A DNA stretch of 64,000 bases, from positions 1,313,001-1,377,000 of the forward strand of contig NZ_CP149510.1 of NCBI RefSeq assembly GCF_040126305.1, written 5' to 3'. The DNA comes from Pararhizobium sp. A13. GTDB taxonomy: Bacteria > Pseudomonadota > Alphaproteobacteria > Rhizobiales > Rhizobiaceae. A program made the position numbers and the translations under genes. Position 1 is the first letter of the stretch, and each line of letters opens with the position of its first letter. The notes below the pieces were generated by a model, which was given only the letters and a program-made list of their open reading frames with translations, made no database searches and was not told the origin of the DNA. This document shows positions 23,470 through 32,206 of this stretch, in pieces.

Positions 23470-24246
23470 ATGATGCTCGAAGCCTCCAATCGCCAGATAG
23501 CCGCGCTTGCGCTGTCGTTGCTGGATCTCACCGACCTGACGGATGATTGCACGCCGGCCGCGATCGAGAAGCTCTGCGCCTCGGCGCGCACGCAGCATGG
23601 CCATACCGCCGCCATCTGCATCTGGCCGCGCTTCGTCGTCCAGGCCCGTTCGATCCTTGGTCCCAAAAGCGCCGTCAAGATCGCGACGGTCGTCAATTTC
23701 CCCTCCGGTGAACTGCCGGTCGAAACGGTCGTCGCCGAAACGCGGCAGGCGATCGCCGATGGTGCCGACGAGATCGACCTAGTCATTCCCTATCGCGCCT
23801 TCATGGCCGGTGACGAGCAAGCCGTCCGCACGATGATTTCGGCCGTGCGCGAGGCCTGCCCGGCACCTGTGCTGCTTAAGACCATCCTCGAGACCGGCGA
23901 ATTGAAGGGTCGCGACCTGATCCGCAGCGCGTCGCACATCGCCATCCAGGAAGGCGCCGATTTTATCAAGACTTCCACCGGCAAAGTTGCGGTCAATGCG
24001 ACGCTGGAGGCAGCGGACATCATGCTGACCTGCATCCGCGAAAGTGGCCGGAAGGTGGGCTTCAAGCCGGCTGGAGGCGCGCGCACGGTCGGCGATGCCC
24101 GCATGTATCTCAATCTCGCCGCGACCATCCACAGCCCGGATTGGCCGATGCCATCGACCTTCCGCTTCGGCGCCTCGGGCCTGCTCGGCGATATTCACTC
24201 CGTGCTCGAAGGCCGCGAACCGGTCGCCGGCGCGACGGCCTATTGA
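23470..24246 (+). CDS. deoC: Deoxyribose-phosphate aldolase
   Basis: A 258-residue class I aldolase that splits 2-deoxyribose-5-phosphate into glyceraldehyde-3-phosphate and acetaldehyde, the last step of deoxynucleoside breakdown. The segments are LDLTDLTDDCTP, the strand VATVVNFPSG-like IATVVNFPSGE, EIDLVIPY with the catalytic aspartate, the Schiff-base lysine in FIKTSTGK and the second lysine in VGFKPAGG. ATGs occur at both 23470 and 23473. It follows the phosphorylase after 126 bases and precedes deoA by two bases. Confidence 0.95.
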   Translation: MMLEASNRQIAALALSLLDLTDLTDDCTPAAIEKLCASARTQHGHTAAICIWPRFVVQARSILGPKSAVKIATVVNFPSGELPVETVVAETRQAIADGADEIDLVIPYRAFMAGDEQAVRTMISAVREACPAPVLLKTILETGELKGRDLIRSASHIAIQEGADFIKTSTGKVAVNATLEAADIMLTCIRESGRKVGFKPAGGARTVGDARMYLNLAATIHSPDWPMPSTFRFGASGLLGDIHSVLEGREPVAGATAY

Positions 24247-24248
24247 TC

Positions 24249-25562
24249 ATGATCCCGCAGGAGGTCATCCGGCGAAAGCGAAACGGCGAGGTGCTGGGCA
24301 AGGCGGAGATCGACGCCTTCATCCGCGGCCTTGCCGATGGGTCGATCTCCGAAGGGCAGGTGGCTGCCTTCGCCATGGCCGTCTGGTTTTCCGGCATGAG
24401 CCTCGACGAGACCGTGGCTCTCACACTCGCCATGCGCGACAGCGGCGAGGTTCTGTCCTGGGCGGATATCGACAAGCCTATTGCCGACAAACACTCGACC
24501 GGCGGCGTCGGCGACAATGTCTCGCTGATGCTGGCGCCGATAGTGGCCGCCTGCGGCCTCGCCGTGCCGATGATATCCGGCCGGGGCCTCGGCCACACCG
24601 GCGGCACGCTCGATAAGCTGGAATCGATCCCCGGCTACGATATCAAGCCGTCGGAGGCGTTGTTCCGGCAGACGGTGAAGGAAGCCGGTTGCGCCATCAT
24701 CGGCCAGACTGCCGATCTCGCCCCCGCCGACCGGCGGCTTTACGCCATTCGCGATGTCACGGCGACGGTCGATTCCGTGCCACTGATCACCGCCTCGATC
24801 CTGTCGAAAAAGCTCGCGGCCGGACTGCAATCGCTGGTCCTCGACGTCAAGATCGGCAACGGCGCCTTCATGGTGGGCCGGGAGGAGGCCGAGACGCTGG
24901 CCCGCTCGCTGGTCGGCGTTGCAAATGGTGTCGGCGTGAAGACCACGGCGCTGATCACCGACATGAACGAACCCCTGGCCGACGCCGCCGGCAACGCCGT
25001 CGAAATCGAGAATTGCCTCGCCTTTCTGCGCGGCGAGAAAGCCGGTACACGCCTTGAAGCGGTGGTCATGTCCTTTGCCGCAGAAATGCTGTTGACCTCC
25101 GGTTTCGCGGCGAGCCCCACCGAAGGCATCGATCTCGCCCGCCGCGCTCTTGCCAGTGGCGCGGCGCTGGAACGGTTTGCCCAAATGGTGCATCTGCTCG
25201 GCGGCCCCGCCGACTTTGCCGAGCGGTCGCAAGCCTATCTGCCAAAGGCGCCGATCGTCCTGCCCGTCGAAGCCCCGTTTGACGGTTTTCTTCAGAGCTG
25301 CAACGCCCGCGACGTCGGCATGGAGGTTATTGCGCTTGGCGGCGGGCGCACCCGCCCGGACGAGCCAATCGATCACCGCGTCGGATTCAGCGGCCTGAAA
25401 CCGCTCGGCACGCAACTCGGCAGGGGGGAACCCTTCGCCTTCGTTCATGCCGCCAGCGAGGATCAGGCGCAAAAGTCGCGCGCGCGGCTTCTGGAGAATT
25501 ACGCGATCGGCGAGGAAGCGCCCGCAACGCGTCCCGTCATCGTCTCTAAAATCAGCGAGTAA
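24249..25562 (+). CDS. deoA: Thymidine phosphorylase
   Basis: A 437-residue pyrimidine-nucleoside phosphorylase converting thymidine and phosphate to thymine and deoxyribose-1-phosphate. It shows the glycine-rich phosphate-binding signature SGRGLGHTGGTLDKLE and the N-terminal DKHSTGGVGDN; the pyrimidine-binding region has ASILSKKLAAGL and VLDVKIGNGAFM. Three domains as in DeoA are expected: small alpha, large alpha/beta, and a C-terminal biotinyl-like module. It starts two bases after deoC. Its end overlaps the end of the convergent aspartic protease gene by 11 bases. Confidence 0.95.
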   Translation: MIPQEVIRRKRNGEVLGKAEIDAFIRGLADGSISEGQVAAFAMAVWFSGMSLDETVALTLAMRDSGEVLSWADIDKPIADKHSTGGVGDNVSLMLAPIVAACGLAVPMISGRGLGHTGGTLDKLESIPGYDIKPSEALFRQTVKEAGCAIIGQTADLAPADRRLYAIRDVTATVDSVPLITASILSKKLAAGLQSLVLDVKIGNGAFMVGREEAETLARSLVGVANGVGVKTTALITDMNEPLADAAGNAVEIENCLAFLRGEKAGTRLEAVVMSFAAEMLLTSGFAASPTEGIDLARRALASGAALERFAQMVHLLGGPADFAERSQAYLPKAPIVLPVEAPFDGFLQSCNARDVGMEVIALGGGRTRPDEPIDHRVGFSGLKPLGTQLGRGEPFAFVHAASEDQAQKSRARLLENYAIGEEAPATRPVIVSKISE

Positions 25563-26070
25563 GGTGCAGCGCGCCGTTTTCGACGCGATAGGACGAAAGC
25601 TTGTTGAGGAAGCTCATGCCGACCAGCATGCCCGACAGGGACTTGTCGGGAAGCACCATCGCTTCGACATCGCGGACTGAAATGGTACCGATCTCTACCC
25701 GATCGAGCGTCACGCGCGCCGCCTTGACCGTGCCGTTCGCGGTGCTGACCGGCGCATTGAAAGATAGCGACCCCGTCGATACGCCAAGCCGCCGGGCTGT
25801 CGAGATATTGATGGCGATCACACTGGCGCCGGTATCGACGAGACCATCTTGCTTGCGGCCATTGATCGTGAAAGTACCGAAGAAGTGTCCGCCGGCACTT
25901 GGCTCGAGCAGCACGCCCTTGCCGCCGGCATATTTTGCTGTGCTCACCTGCTGCGGCTTGGCTTGGGTATCTTCAGTCTGCGGTTGGTCGAGATAGGACG
26001 TGGCAAGCCCCGGCAGCAGCATGGCAGCTATGACGACGCCTCCGGCAAAGATTGATAAACGCACCAGCAT
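25552..26070 (-). CDS. Membrane-anchored retropepsin-like aspartic protease
   Basis: A 172-residue protein of the TIGR02281 family (clan AA aspartic proteases). One N-terminal membrane span (LSIFAGGVVIAAMLLPGLA) is followed by a linker and a protease domain with the catalytic triad DTGA in GLVDTGASVIAI, at about residue 76. The later segment GMLVGMSFLNKLSSYRVENGALHL is the usual second hallmark of the family. Like retroviral proteases these have one Asp per chain and should act as dimers; targets are unknown. The 3' end overlaps deoA in the opposite direction. Confidence 0.88.
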   Translation of the reverse strand: MLVRLSIFAGGVVIAAMLLPGLATSYLDQPQTEDTQAKPQQVSTAKYAGGKGVLLEPSAGGHFFGTFTINGRKQDGLVDTGASVIAINISTARRLGVSTGSLSFNAPVSTANGTVKAARVTLDRVEIGTISVRDVEAMVLPDKSLSGMLVGMSFLNKLSSYRVENGALHLTR

Positions 26071-26134
26071 TCGTGTCGCATCCCACGGGGTCGAATGAAG
26101 GTTTCAGCTAAGCACGAACCTCTCTAACGGGATG

Positions 26135-26162
26135 CAAAAAGCCGCCGGAAAATCCGGCGGCT
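26135..26162 (-). terminator. Rho-independent terminator after upp
   Basis: On the minus strand AGCCGCCGGA (26162-26153) pairs over ten bases with TCCGGCGGCT (26149-26140), loop TTT, and TTTTT follows the stem down to 26136. It lies 39 bases after the upp stop. Confidence 0.9.
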
Positions 26163-26200
26163 GACTGTTCATGTGAAAATCTGGTTAAGAAACCCGAAAT

Positions 26201-26830
26201 CTATTTCGTCCCGTACATGCGATCGCCGGCATCGCCGAGGCCGGGCACAATGTAGCCGTGTTCGTTGAGGTGGCTGTCGATGGCGGCGGTGTAGATCGGC
26301 ACGTCCGGATGAGCGGCTTGAAAATTGCGGATGCCTTCCGGGGCAGCAAGCAGGCAGAGGAAGCGCAGCTTGGTGGCGCCGCGTTCCTTCAGCTTGTCGA
26401 TGGCGGCGATCGAGGAATTGCCGGTCGCGAGCATCGGATCGACGACAATGACGAGGCGCTCCGACAGGCTTTCCGGCGCCTTGAAATAGTATTCGACCGC
26501 TTCCAGCGTTTCGTGGTCGCGATAGACGCCGACATGCGAGACGCGGGCGGAGGGCACCAGTTCCAGCATGCCTTCGAGAAGGCCGTTGCCGGCGCGCAGG
26601 ATCGAGGCGAACACCAGCTTCTTGCCTTCGAGGACCGGCGCCTGGATAACCTGCATCGGCGTCTCGATGGTTTCCATCGTCAACTCGAGATCGCGGGTGA
26701 CCTCGTAGCACAGCAACGTGGAGATTTCGCGCAGAAGGCGGCGGAAACCGGCGGTCGAGGTCTCCTTCTTGCGCATGATGGTCAGCTTGTGCTGAACGAG
26801 CGGATGATTGATGACTGTAACGCCGTCCAT
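26201..26830 (-). CDS. upp: Uracil phosphoribosyltransferase
   Basis: A 209-residue enzyme that makes UMP from uracil and PRPP in pyrimidine salvage. The family segments are [47 protein letters not shown], the PRPP loop [12 protein letters not shown] and [31 protein letters not shown] (broken up over about residues 180-209). The ATG at 26830 has AAGGAGGG seven bases upstream and is preferred over a TTG at 26836. It stands alone with its own terminator, but its neighbours on both sides are nucleoside salvage genes. Confidence 0.96.
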   Translation of the reverse strand: MDGVTVINHPLVQHKLTIMRKKETSTAGFRRLLREISTLLCYEVTRDLELTMETIETPMQVIQAPVLEGKKLVFASILRAGNGLLEGMLELVPSARVSHVGVYRDHETLEAVEYYFKAPESLSERLVIVVDPMLATGNSSIAAIDKLKERGATKLRFLCLLAAPEGIRNFQAAHPDVPIYTAAIDSHLNEHGYIVPGLGDAGDRMYGTK

Positions 26831-26937
26831 GGCCAAGCCCTCCTTCGGAACCGGATTTAAAGTTCTTTTTTCACAGAAGTGCGAACCCCCGCAAGGGGCG
26901 ACCGTCGCTTTGCCGCGTCATCCCCAGCCGGAACGAC

Positions 26938-27906
26938 TTACAATGTAGCCAGCAGGCGCTGTCTGGTCGGCTCGTCGACGAAGGCCGCCTCGATCGCCGT
27001 GCGGGTCATGCCATTGATCTCTTCGTCGGAAAACCCCATCACCTGCGAGGCGATCTCGTATTCCTGTTTCAGCGAGGTGTGGAAGAACGGCGGATCGTCG
27101 GAATTGAGCGTTACCCGGCATCCGGCCTCATGAAGGGCGCGCAGCGGATGCGAGGCGAAATCCGGAAAGACCTGCAGCGAGACGTTGGAGCCCGGGCAGG
27201 TTTCCAGCACGACGCCCTCGTCGGCGATCCTCTTGACAAGGTCGGCATCCTCGATGGCGCGCACGCCATGACTGATGCGCGACGGGCGGACATGGTCGAG
27301 CGCATCGCGGACGCTGAAGGCCCCGGCCATTTCGCCGGCATGGATGGTGAGGCCGAGGCCCGCATCGCGGGCGATGTCGAAGGCACGGGCGAAGTCCGCG
27401 ACCTTGTGCATGCGCTCCTCGCCGGCCAGATTGAGGCCCGTTACCAGCCCATGTTCGCGTTTTGCCGCATAAAGCGCCGTGCGTTCGGCCGCTTCCGGCC
27501 CCATGTGGCGGATGAGGGTGATGATCATCCGGCCTTCGATGCCGGTCTTTGCCTTGGCCGCCTCGATGCCGGCCGCCAGCCCGCGGATATAGGCGTCGCT
27601 GCCGATGCCGATCGTATTGCCGTGATCGGGCGAGACGATGATCTCGCTGTAGATGGTGCCCGCCTCGGCAAGCTCCGTCAGGTATGCCTCGGCCAGCAGC
27701 GCGTAGTCTTCCTCGGTTCGGAAGAGCTCGGCAACGGCGTCGTAGCATTTCAGGAAGTGGCTGAAATCCGCCCAGATATAGGCCCCGTCCTCGATGATGC
27801 CGCTGACATCGACGTTATATTTTTCGGCCTGGATGAGAGCGAGTGCTGGCGGCGCCGCACCCTCGATATGGCAATGCAGCTCGGCCTTCTTCAGATGTGC
27901 AGTCAC
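26938..27906 (-). CDS. add: Adenosine deaminase
   Basis: A 322-residue zinc enzyme converting adenosine to inosine, which purine nucleoside phosphorylase can then cleave. Metal ligands and catalytic residues are in ELHCHIEGA (HxH at the N-terminus), TIHAGE (His and the catalytic Glu), SHGVRAIED and LNSDDPPFF (two Asp). The length is near the bacterial Add/adenine deaminase size, and a role in adenine deamination cannot be excluded by reading. The start overlaps the deoB stop by four bases, so deoB-add is an operon. Confidence 0.92.
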   Translation of the reverse strand: MTAHLKKAELHCHIEGAAPPALALIQAEKYNVDVSGIIEDGAYIWADFSHFLKCYDAVAELFRTEEDYALLAEAYLTELAEAGTIYSEIIVSPDHGNTIGIGSDAYIRGLAAGIEAAKAKTGIEGRMIITLIRHMGPEAAERTALYAAKREHGLVTGLNLAGEERMHKVADFARAFDIARDAGLGLTIHAGEMAGAFSVRDALDHVRPSRISHGVRAIEDADLVKRIADEGVVLETCPGSNVSLQVFPDFASHPLRALHEAGCRVTLNSDDPPFFHTSLKQEYEIASQVMGFSDEEINGMTRTAIEAAFVDEPTRQRLLATL

Positions 27907-29123
27907 AGAAAACTTCTCCCATGGAGGCCCGGTTCGAGGCCCAGATGTTTGGCGACGGTCTCGCCGATGCCGGCAAAACCCGGCAGGACGCCGATGGAGC
28001 GAGTGCGGATACCCGGGCCGAAGGCGAGGATCGGTACGCGCTCGCGCGTGTGGTCGGTGCCGCGCCAGGTCGGATCGCAGCCATGGTCGGCCGTCAGGAT
28101 GACGATGTCGCCGGGTTTCAGCTGGCGGTCGAGATCGGGCAGCCGCTGGTCGAAGGCCTCGAGTGCTGCGGCATAACCCGGCACGTCGCGGCGATGGCCG
28201 TAGAGCATGTCGAAATCGACGAAATTGGTGAAGACCAGATCGCCGTCCTCGGCCTCATCCATGGCCTTCAGGGTCGCTTCGAACAGTTCCATGTTGCCGT
28301 TGGCCTTGATCAGCCGGCCGATGCCCTGATGCGCGAAGATATCGGCGATCTTGCCGACGGCGTGAACGGTGCGTCCGGCGCCCTTCAGCCGGTCGAGCAG
28401 CGTCGGTTCCGGCGGCAGCACCGAATAGTCGCGGCGGTTGCCGGTGCGGACGAAATCCTTCGGGTTGGTGCCGACGAAAGGCCGGGCGATGACACGGCCG
28501 ATATTGTAGTCGTCGAGCAATCGGCGCACCGTCTGGCAAAATGCAAGCAGTCTTTCGAGCCCGAAGGATTGTTCGTGGGCGGCGATCTGGAAAACGGAAT
28601 CGGACGAGGTGTAGCAGATCGGCTTGCCGGTGCGCATATGCTCCTCGCCGTGACGGGCGATGATGTCGGTACCGGAGGCGTGGCAATTGCCGAGGATGCC
28701 CGGCACGTCGCCTTCGCGGTAGATGGCCTCCACCAGTTCGGGCGGAAAAGCATCGCCTTCGGCAGGAAAATAGCCCCAGTCGAAGGTCACCGGCGTGCCG
28801 GCAATTTCCCAGTGGCCGGACGGTGTGTCCTTGCCGCGCGAGATTTCGCTGGCGGCGCCATAGACCCCGAAGACCCTTTCGGGCAGATTCATGCCTGCCG
28901 GCACTCGGCCGTTGGCAAGCTTTGCCGCATGCAGCAGGCCAAGCGCTGACATGTTGGGAAGCGAAAGCGGCCCTTCGCGCAGGCCAGTTCTGTCGCCTGC
29001 GCCGGCCGCGCAGAATTCGGCGATATGGCCGAGTGTATCGGCGCCATTGTCGCCGAAATCGGCAGCGTCGGGCGCACCGCCGATACCGAAGGAATCAAGA
29101 ACGAACAGAAAGGCACGCGCCAT
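27903..29123 (-). CDS. deoB: Phosphopentomutase
   Basis: A 406-residue alkaline-phosphatase-superfamily enzyme that interconverts (deoxy)ribose-1-phosphate and (deoxy)ribose-5-phosphate, linking the phosphorylases to DeoC. Metal-binding motifs are visible at both ends: [16 protein letters not shown] at the N-terminus and [12 protein letters not shown] and [10 protein letters not shown] near the C-terminus. [12 protein letters not shown] contains the phosphate-carrying threonine. It is the first gene of the deoB-add unit, transcribed against the main salvage operon. Confidence 0.96.
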   Translation of the reverse strand: MARAFLFVLDSFGIGGAPDAADFGDNGADTLGHIAEFCAAGAGDRTGLREGPLSLPNMSALGLLHAAKLANGRVPAGMNLPERVFGVYGAASEISRGKDTPSGHWEIAGTPVTFDWGYFPAEGDAFPPELVEAIYREGDVPGILGNCHASGTDIIARHGEEHMRTGKPICYTSSDSVFQIAAHEQSFGLERLLAFCQTVRRLLDDYNIGRVIARPFVGTNPKDFVRTGNRRDYSVLPPEPTLLDRLKGAGRTVHAVGKIADIFAHQGIGRLIKANGNMELFEATLKAMDEAEDGDLVFTNFVDFDMLYGHRRDVPGYAAALEAFDQRLPDLDRQLKPGDIVILTADHGCDPTWRGTDHTRERVPILAFGPGIRTRSIGVLPGFAGIGETVAKHLGLEPGLHGRSFL

Positions 29124-29296
29124 GGATCACCCGCGAAGCCGCCGCAGGCCGTCATCAGATGGTGTGAGGCAGCGCGCGGCAGGACAGTTGTTGTCGCCAT
29201 CCGGTGCGGTCCATGCATCGGTAACGAAAACGCGAGAAATACTCCGCGACCGGTCGAATTGCAAATGACGGCAAGGGTGGAGATGCCGCCGCCGTT

Positions 29297-29893
29297 TCAA
29301 GTGCAGTCGGTGCACTTGATTTCGTCGCCGACGCGCTGGCGGAAATAGTAGGTCTTGGAAAGATCGATCGTCTTCAACTCGTTGGCAGCAAGGCCCGGTG
29401 CAAACAGCAGCAATTCGTGCGGAACCACGAGCTCCGAGCGCACGATGAAGGCATTGATCGATGAAATATCGCTCGGCAGCGTTACGCTCGAACCGGCCTT
29501 GTACGGCGTGCCGCCGTCCTCGTCCCGCGACCAGGCCACGATGCCGGTGCCGGGAGCCGTTACCTTGATGCCGGTCATCTTCAGCGTGTAGTCGGTCATC
29601 TCAAAGGGCGACATCACGCTTTTGGCGACATCCTTCATGCCGTCGAGCGTTTTTATATCGACGCTGGTCTGCTGGGTCAGCACGTCGGCGACGGTGCTGG
29701 AAGCGCGGGAAACCTTGCGGGCGATGCTGAAGCCGAGCGAAATTTCGAACGAGCCGATATAGGCCATGATCAGCAGCGGCGCGATGATCGCAAATTCGAT
29801 CGCGCCTGTTCCCTTGCGGTCGCGCCAGAATTCCCGGAAAGCCTCTGCTTTCAACGAGAGCAATGCCATGTGATAACGGATCGCGGCTTTCAT
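29297..29893 (-). CDS. TadE/TadF-like pilus pseudopilin
   Basis: A 198-residue protein with a TadE-type N-terminus: a basic cytoplasmic start (WRDRKGTGAIEFAIIAPLL) in which Gly30 is the likely prepilin peptidase site and the glutamate is three residues later, followed by a single membrane span. The rest is exported and ends with a CTDC pair that could form a disulfide. TadE and TadF are minor pseudopilins needed for Flp pilus assembly and are processed by the same peptidase as the pilin. It is 10 bases downstream of a second TadE-like gene and faces away from the main cpa operon. Confidence 0.85.
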   Translation of the reverse strand: MKAAIRYHMALLSLKAEAFREFWRDRKGTGAIEFAIIAPLLIMAYIGSFEISLGFSIARKVSRASSTVADVLTQQTSVDIKTLDGMKDVAKSVMSPFEMTDYTLKMTGIKVTAPGTGIVAWSRDEDGGTPYKAGSSVTLPSDISSINAFIVRSELVVPHELLLFAPGLAANELKTIDLSKTYYFRQRVGDEIKCTDCT

Positions 29894-29903
29894 GGCGTGC
29901 TCC

Positions 29904-30548
29904 TCAGTAGGCCTCGTTGCGGAAGGCAGCAGTCGATACCATCAGGTAGTCATTGGGCATGCTGCTGCCTGCAGGTCGCAAATTGGTGACATAGGGCCGC
30001 ACGAGATCGGTAATCACTTCCCAGCGGTAATAGGCGCGCACGATATTGATCGTCGTAGGGCCTCCGGGTGCGAATTTGAAGCCGCTGGTATCGAGATCCG
30101 AACTGTCGCCTCCGCCGACACGGGGGACCGCCGCTGGAATCTGCGAGAAATCGGCGAAGCTGCGAACATCGAGGAACAGCCTCGAGGGATTTTTGGCCTC
30201 GGTCTCCGAGCAGGTCATGATGATCGAAATCTCGTCGCAGAAGGCCTTGCGAAACTGCTCCTGCGACATGTCCGTTGCCGGGTTGATGCCGAAGGTGATT
30301 TCGCCGGTGCGCACCTTGCGGGCCATCGTCTCGGTTGCGTTGGCAAGGAGCTGTTCCGCCGTGAACGCCGTGAAGGTCTCGAGTGACGCGAAGACGACGA
30401 CCAGGAAGGGCAGAGCCAGCAGCGCGAACTCGATCGACGATGTCCCGGATTTTTCCTTGAAGAAGCGTCGTAGCAGACCGCGGCCTCGTTTCGAGGCCGA
30501 ACCGCCCGAACGGTCGGCCGCTGTGGGATCATCCAGGGTGTTCAACAT
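29904..30548 (-). CDS. TadE/TadG-like pilus pseudopilin
   Basis: A 214-residue protein with a basic N-terminus, then EKSGTSSIEFALLALPFLVVVFASLE-type prepilin cleavage and membrane segment beginning near residue 34, where Gly35 and Glu40 fit the TadE motif. The exported part has two cysteines in the first half (FCDEISIIMTCSE) and no von Willebrand domain, so it is TadE-like rather than full TadG. It starts 197 bases after the secretin N-domain gene on the same strand, and these three may share a transcript. Confidence 0.85.
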   Translation of the reverse strand: MLNTLDDPTAADRSGGSASKRGRGLLRRFFKEKSGTSSIEFALLALPFLVVVFASLETFTAFTAEQLLANATETMARKVRTGEITFGINPATDMSQEQFRKAFCDEISIIMTCSETEAKNPSRLFLDVRSFADFSQIPAAVPRVGGGDSSDLDTSGFKFAPGGPTTINIVRAYYRWEVITDLVRPYVTNLRPAGSSMPNDYLMVSTAAFRNEAY

Positions 30549-30745
30549 CTCGTCGTTCCGTCAAGCGCTGTGCGATGGCGTACATTAGGAAACGACTATT
30601 GATATTTCGTATTCAGACAATGTTGAAATTTGAATGGAAAGACTCACCGAATGGTAAGGATTTGGCGGGCACCGCAGCTCCACTCAAACTGAGCACAGCT
30701 TTTTCATGTCGATGTTTGGCGAATTCCCGCAGAGGCACGGTTTCG

Positions 30746-31171
30746 TCAATTCGCGATGGTCAACTTATGCGTGGCGTGCTCTTCGCAATTGGGCGTGCAG
30801 GATAGCACGGAGCGGATCGTCTGCTTGAAGACGCGCACGGTATTTCCTTCGTCGATCGACACCAGGATGCGCTCGTCGACGATGGCGTTGCCGTCTGCGT
30901 CGAGGATAACAAGGTTGGTCGTGCCGAAAGAGCGTCCGGTAAGAACGATGGTCTTCGCATCCGCGACGGTCGCATCGGCCACTTCCGAATTGCCGACGAT
31001 GACCTTGCTGACCGGCCGGTCGAGCTTCAGCACGCGCGCGTGGTTCATGTAAACGTTCAGCATCCCCTCGGCGGCGCTGGCAGGGCTCGCCAGAAAGGAG
31101 GCGATCAGGGCCAGACTTGCGAAGCTCGTTGTCAGCAGCCGGGCGCCGATGGCTGTGTTGTGCAAATTCAT
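30746..31171 (-). CDS. Secretin N-terminal-domain protein of the pilus locus
   Basis: A 141-residue exported protein from ATG 31171. A signal peptide (LTTSFASLALIASFLASPASA) is followed by one domain matching the N-terminal part of CpaC-type secretins (T2SS/T3SS pilus N domain, PF13629): LNVYMNHARVLKLDRPVSKVIVGNSEVADATV and GTTNLVILDADG. The same pattern occurs in the N-terminal region of CpaC at 33.8 kb in this window, but here the secretin channel is missing. A short tail with a CTPNC pair follows. It may assist assembly of the outer-membrane channel. It diverges from the pilin genes. Confidence 0.85.
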   Translation of the reverse strand: MNLHNTAIGARLLTTSFASLALIASFLASPASAAEGMLNVYMNHARVLKLDRPVSKVIVGNSEVADATVADAKTIVLTGRSFGTTNLVILDADGNAIVDERILVSIDEGNTVRVFKQTIRSVLSCTPNCEEHATHKLTIAN

Positions 31172-31330
31172 GGCTGTTTCCTGATGATGCGGATGCTCTA
31201 ACATGCTCGGTTTTGGTGAATGAACCGTTAAATCCGGGGCAATTCCGCAGAGGTTTGCCGGGGTCGGCGAACAGTAAAAAACGATGCTGCGGATTGACGT
31301 TGCTTTTACCAAGAAACCGGCCATCGGCCG

Positions 31331-31346
31331 TTAATCCCTCGGTAAC
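31331..31346 (+). promoter_or_regulatory. CtrA-like site upstream of first pilin gene
   Basis: TTAA-N7-GTAAC at 31331-31346 differs at one position from the full CtrA consensus TTAA-N7-TTAAC. It lies about 110 bases before the first pilin ATG. pilA of Caulobacter is CtrA-activated, which makes this plausible, but a match of this length can occur by chance. Confidence 0.35.
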
Positions 31347-31453
31347 TCTTTTCCTTAAGCCGATTGAAATTCACGCTGTGTAGGTTCGCTTCATCCGATC
31401 AACGGAAACAGTTGACGGCGGTGCTGAACAACAAGTGAAGTAGGAGAAATAAC

Positions 31454-31636
31454 ATGACCAAGCTTTTCGCACGTTTCATGAAGGATGAGTCCGGCGCGAC
31501 CGCGATCGAATACGGCCTGATCGCGGCCCTCATCTCTGTCGCCCTGATCACCGGCGCGACCTCGCTCGGCACCACCCTGGACACGCAGTTCAAGGATCTG
31601 AGCACGAAGATGACTGCCGCTGACGGCAAGTTCTAG
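31454..31636 (+). CDS. Flp pilin, copy 1
   Basis: A 60-residue Flp-type IVb prepilin. The short basic leader ends at Gly14 and is followed by ATAIEYGLIAALISVALI, the Flp motif with Glu and Tyr at positions +5 and +6 after cleavage. The mature protein would be 46 residues and forms the pilus fibre. It has a good ribosome site (TAGGAGAAA) and differs from copy 2 at only 4 of 60 residues (positions 4, 5, 37 and 47). Downstream genes supply the peptidase, motor and channel. The locus resembles the ctp pili of Agrobacterium, which help surface attachment. Confidence 0.96.
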   Translation: MTKLFARFMKDESGATAIEYGLIAALISVALITGATSLGTTLDTQFKDLSTKMTAADGKF

Positions 31637-31767
31637 GCAGCAAGCGCCGGCGCCACTTTGTGACGGGCGCATCTGGATCGCTTTCGACCCGCATGCGCCC
31701 ACGGCCCGCCCGAAGCGGGTGTCAGCTTATCGCGCTGTTTCTTTAAGCCCCGTGTGAGTTCGCCTGT

Positions 31768-31804
31768 TCGTTCAGCGGCAAACGCTGATGAAAGCGCTGA
31801 ACGA
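31768..31804 (+). promoter_or_regulatory. Stem-loop in the leader of second pilin gene
   Basis: TCGTTCAGCG (31768-31777) and CGCTGAACGA (31795-31804) are perfect ten-base inverted repeats with a 17-base loop, ending 23 bases before the copy 2 ATG. It could terminate or stabilise the transcript between the two pilin genes, or be an operator. The equivalent stem is not present in the leader of copy 1. Confidence 0.5.
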
Positions 31805-31827
31805 TACTTTGACCCAGGAGAGATGAC

Positions 31828-32010
31828 ATGACCAAGATTTTAGCACGCTTCATGAAGGATGAGTCCGGCGCGACCGCGATCGAATACGGCCTGATCGCCG
31901 CCCTCATCTCGGTTGCCCTGATCACCGGCGCAACCACGCTCGGCACTACGCTGGATACGCAGTTCCAGGATCTGAGCACCAAGATGACGGCTGCAGACGG
32001 CAAGTTCTAG
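31828..32010 (+). CDS. Flp pilin, copy 2
   Basis: A 60-residue Flp prepilin, 56 of 60 residues identical to copy 1, with the same cleavage site after Gly14 and EY motif. Changes are Ile4, Leu5, Thr37 and Gln47. Its leader (AGGAGAGATGAC before ATG) also resembles that of copy 1 over about 80 bases, so the duplicated unit includes regulatory DNA. The lack of drift suggests a young duplication or gene conversion. It is followed by a strong terminator, consistent with high pilin expression separate from the cpa operon. Confidence 0.96.
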   Translation: MTKILARFMKDESGATAIEYGLIAALISVALITGATTLGTTLDTQFQDLSTKMTAADGKF

Positions 32011-32032
32011 GCCATCAGCCTCATTTGCCGGA

Positions 32033-32059
32033 AAGCCGCCCCTTTTTGGGGCGGTTTTT
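32033..32059 (+). terminator. Rho-independent terminator after pilin genes
   Basis: CCGCCCC (32036-32042), loop TTTTT, GGGGCGG (32048-32054), then TTTTT; flanking AAA/TTT pairs extend the stem. Confidence 0.9.
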
Positions 32060-32206
32060 CTTTTGGAGGGTTCGCCAGCGGCTTGCCGGATTGGCGTTTC
32101 GTTAAACCAGTGAGCGTAAGCTCGCTCAACGGCAGTTCTCGAGCTGGCTGTTTGCGCAGCGACATCGAGGGGCCCGTTTCTCAGAAGAGCATAACTGGAA
32201 ACGCAC

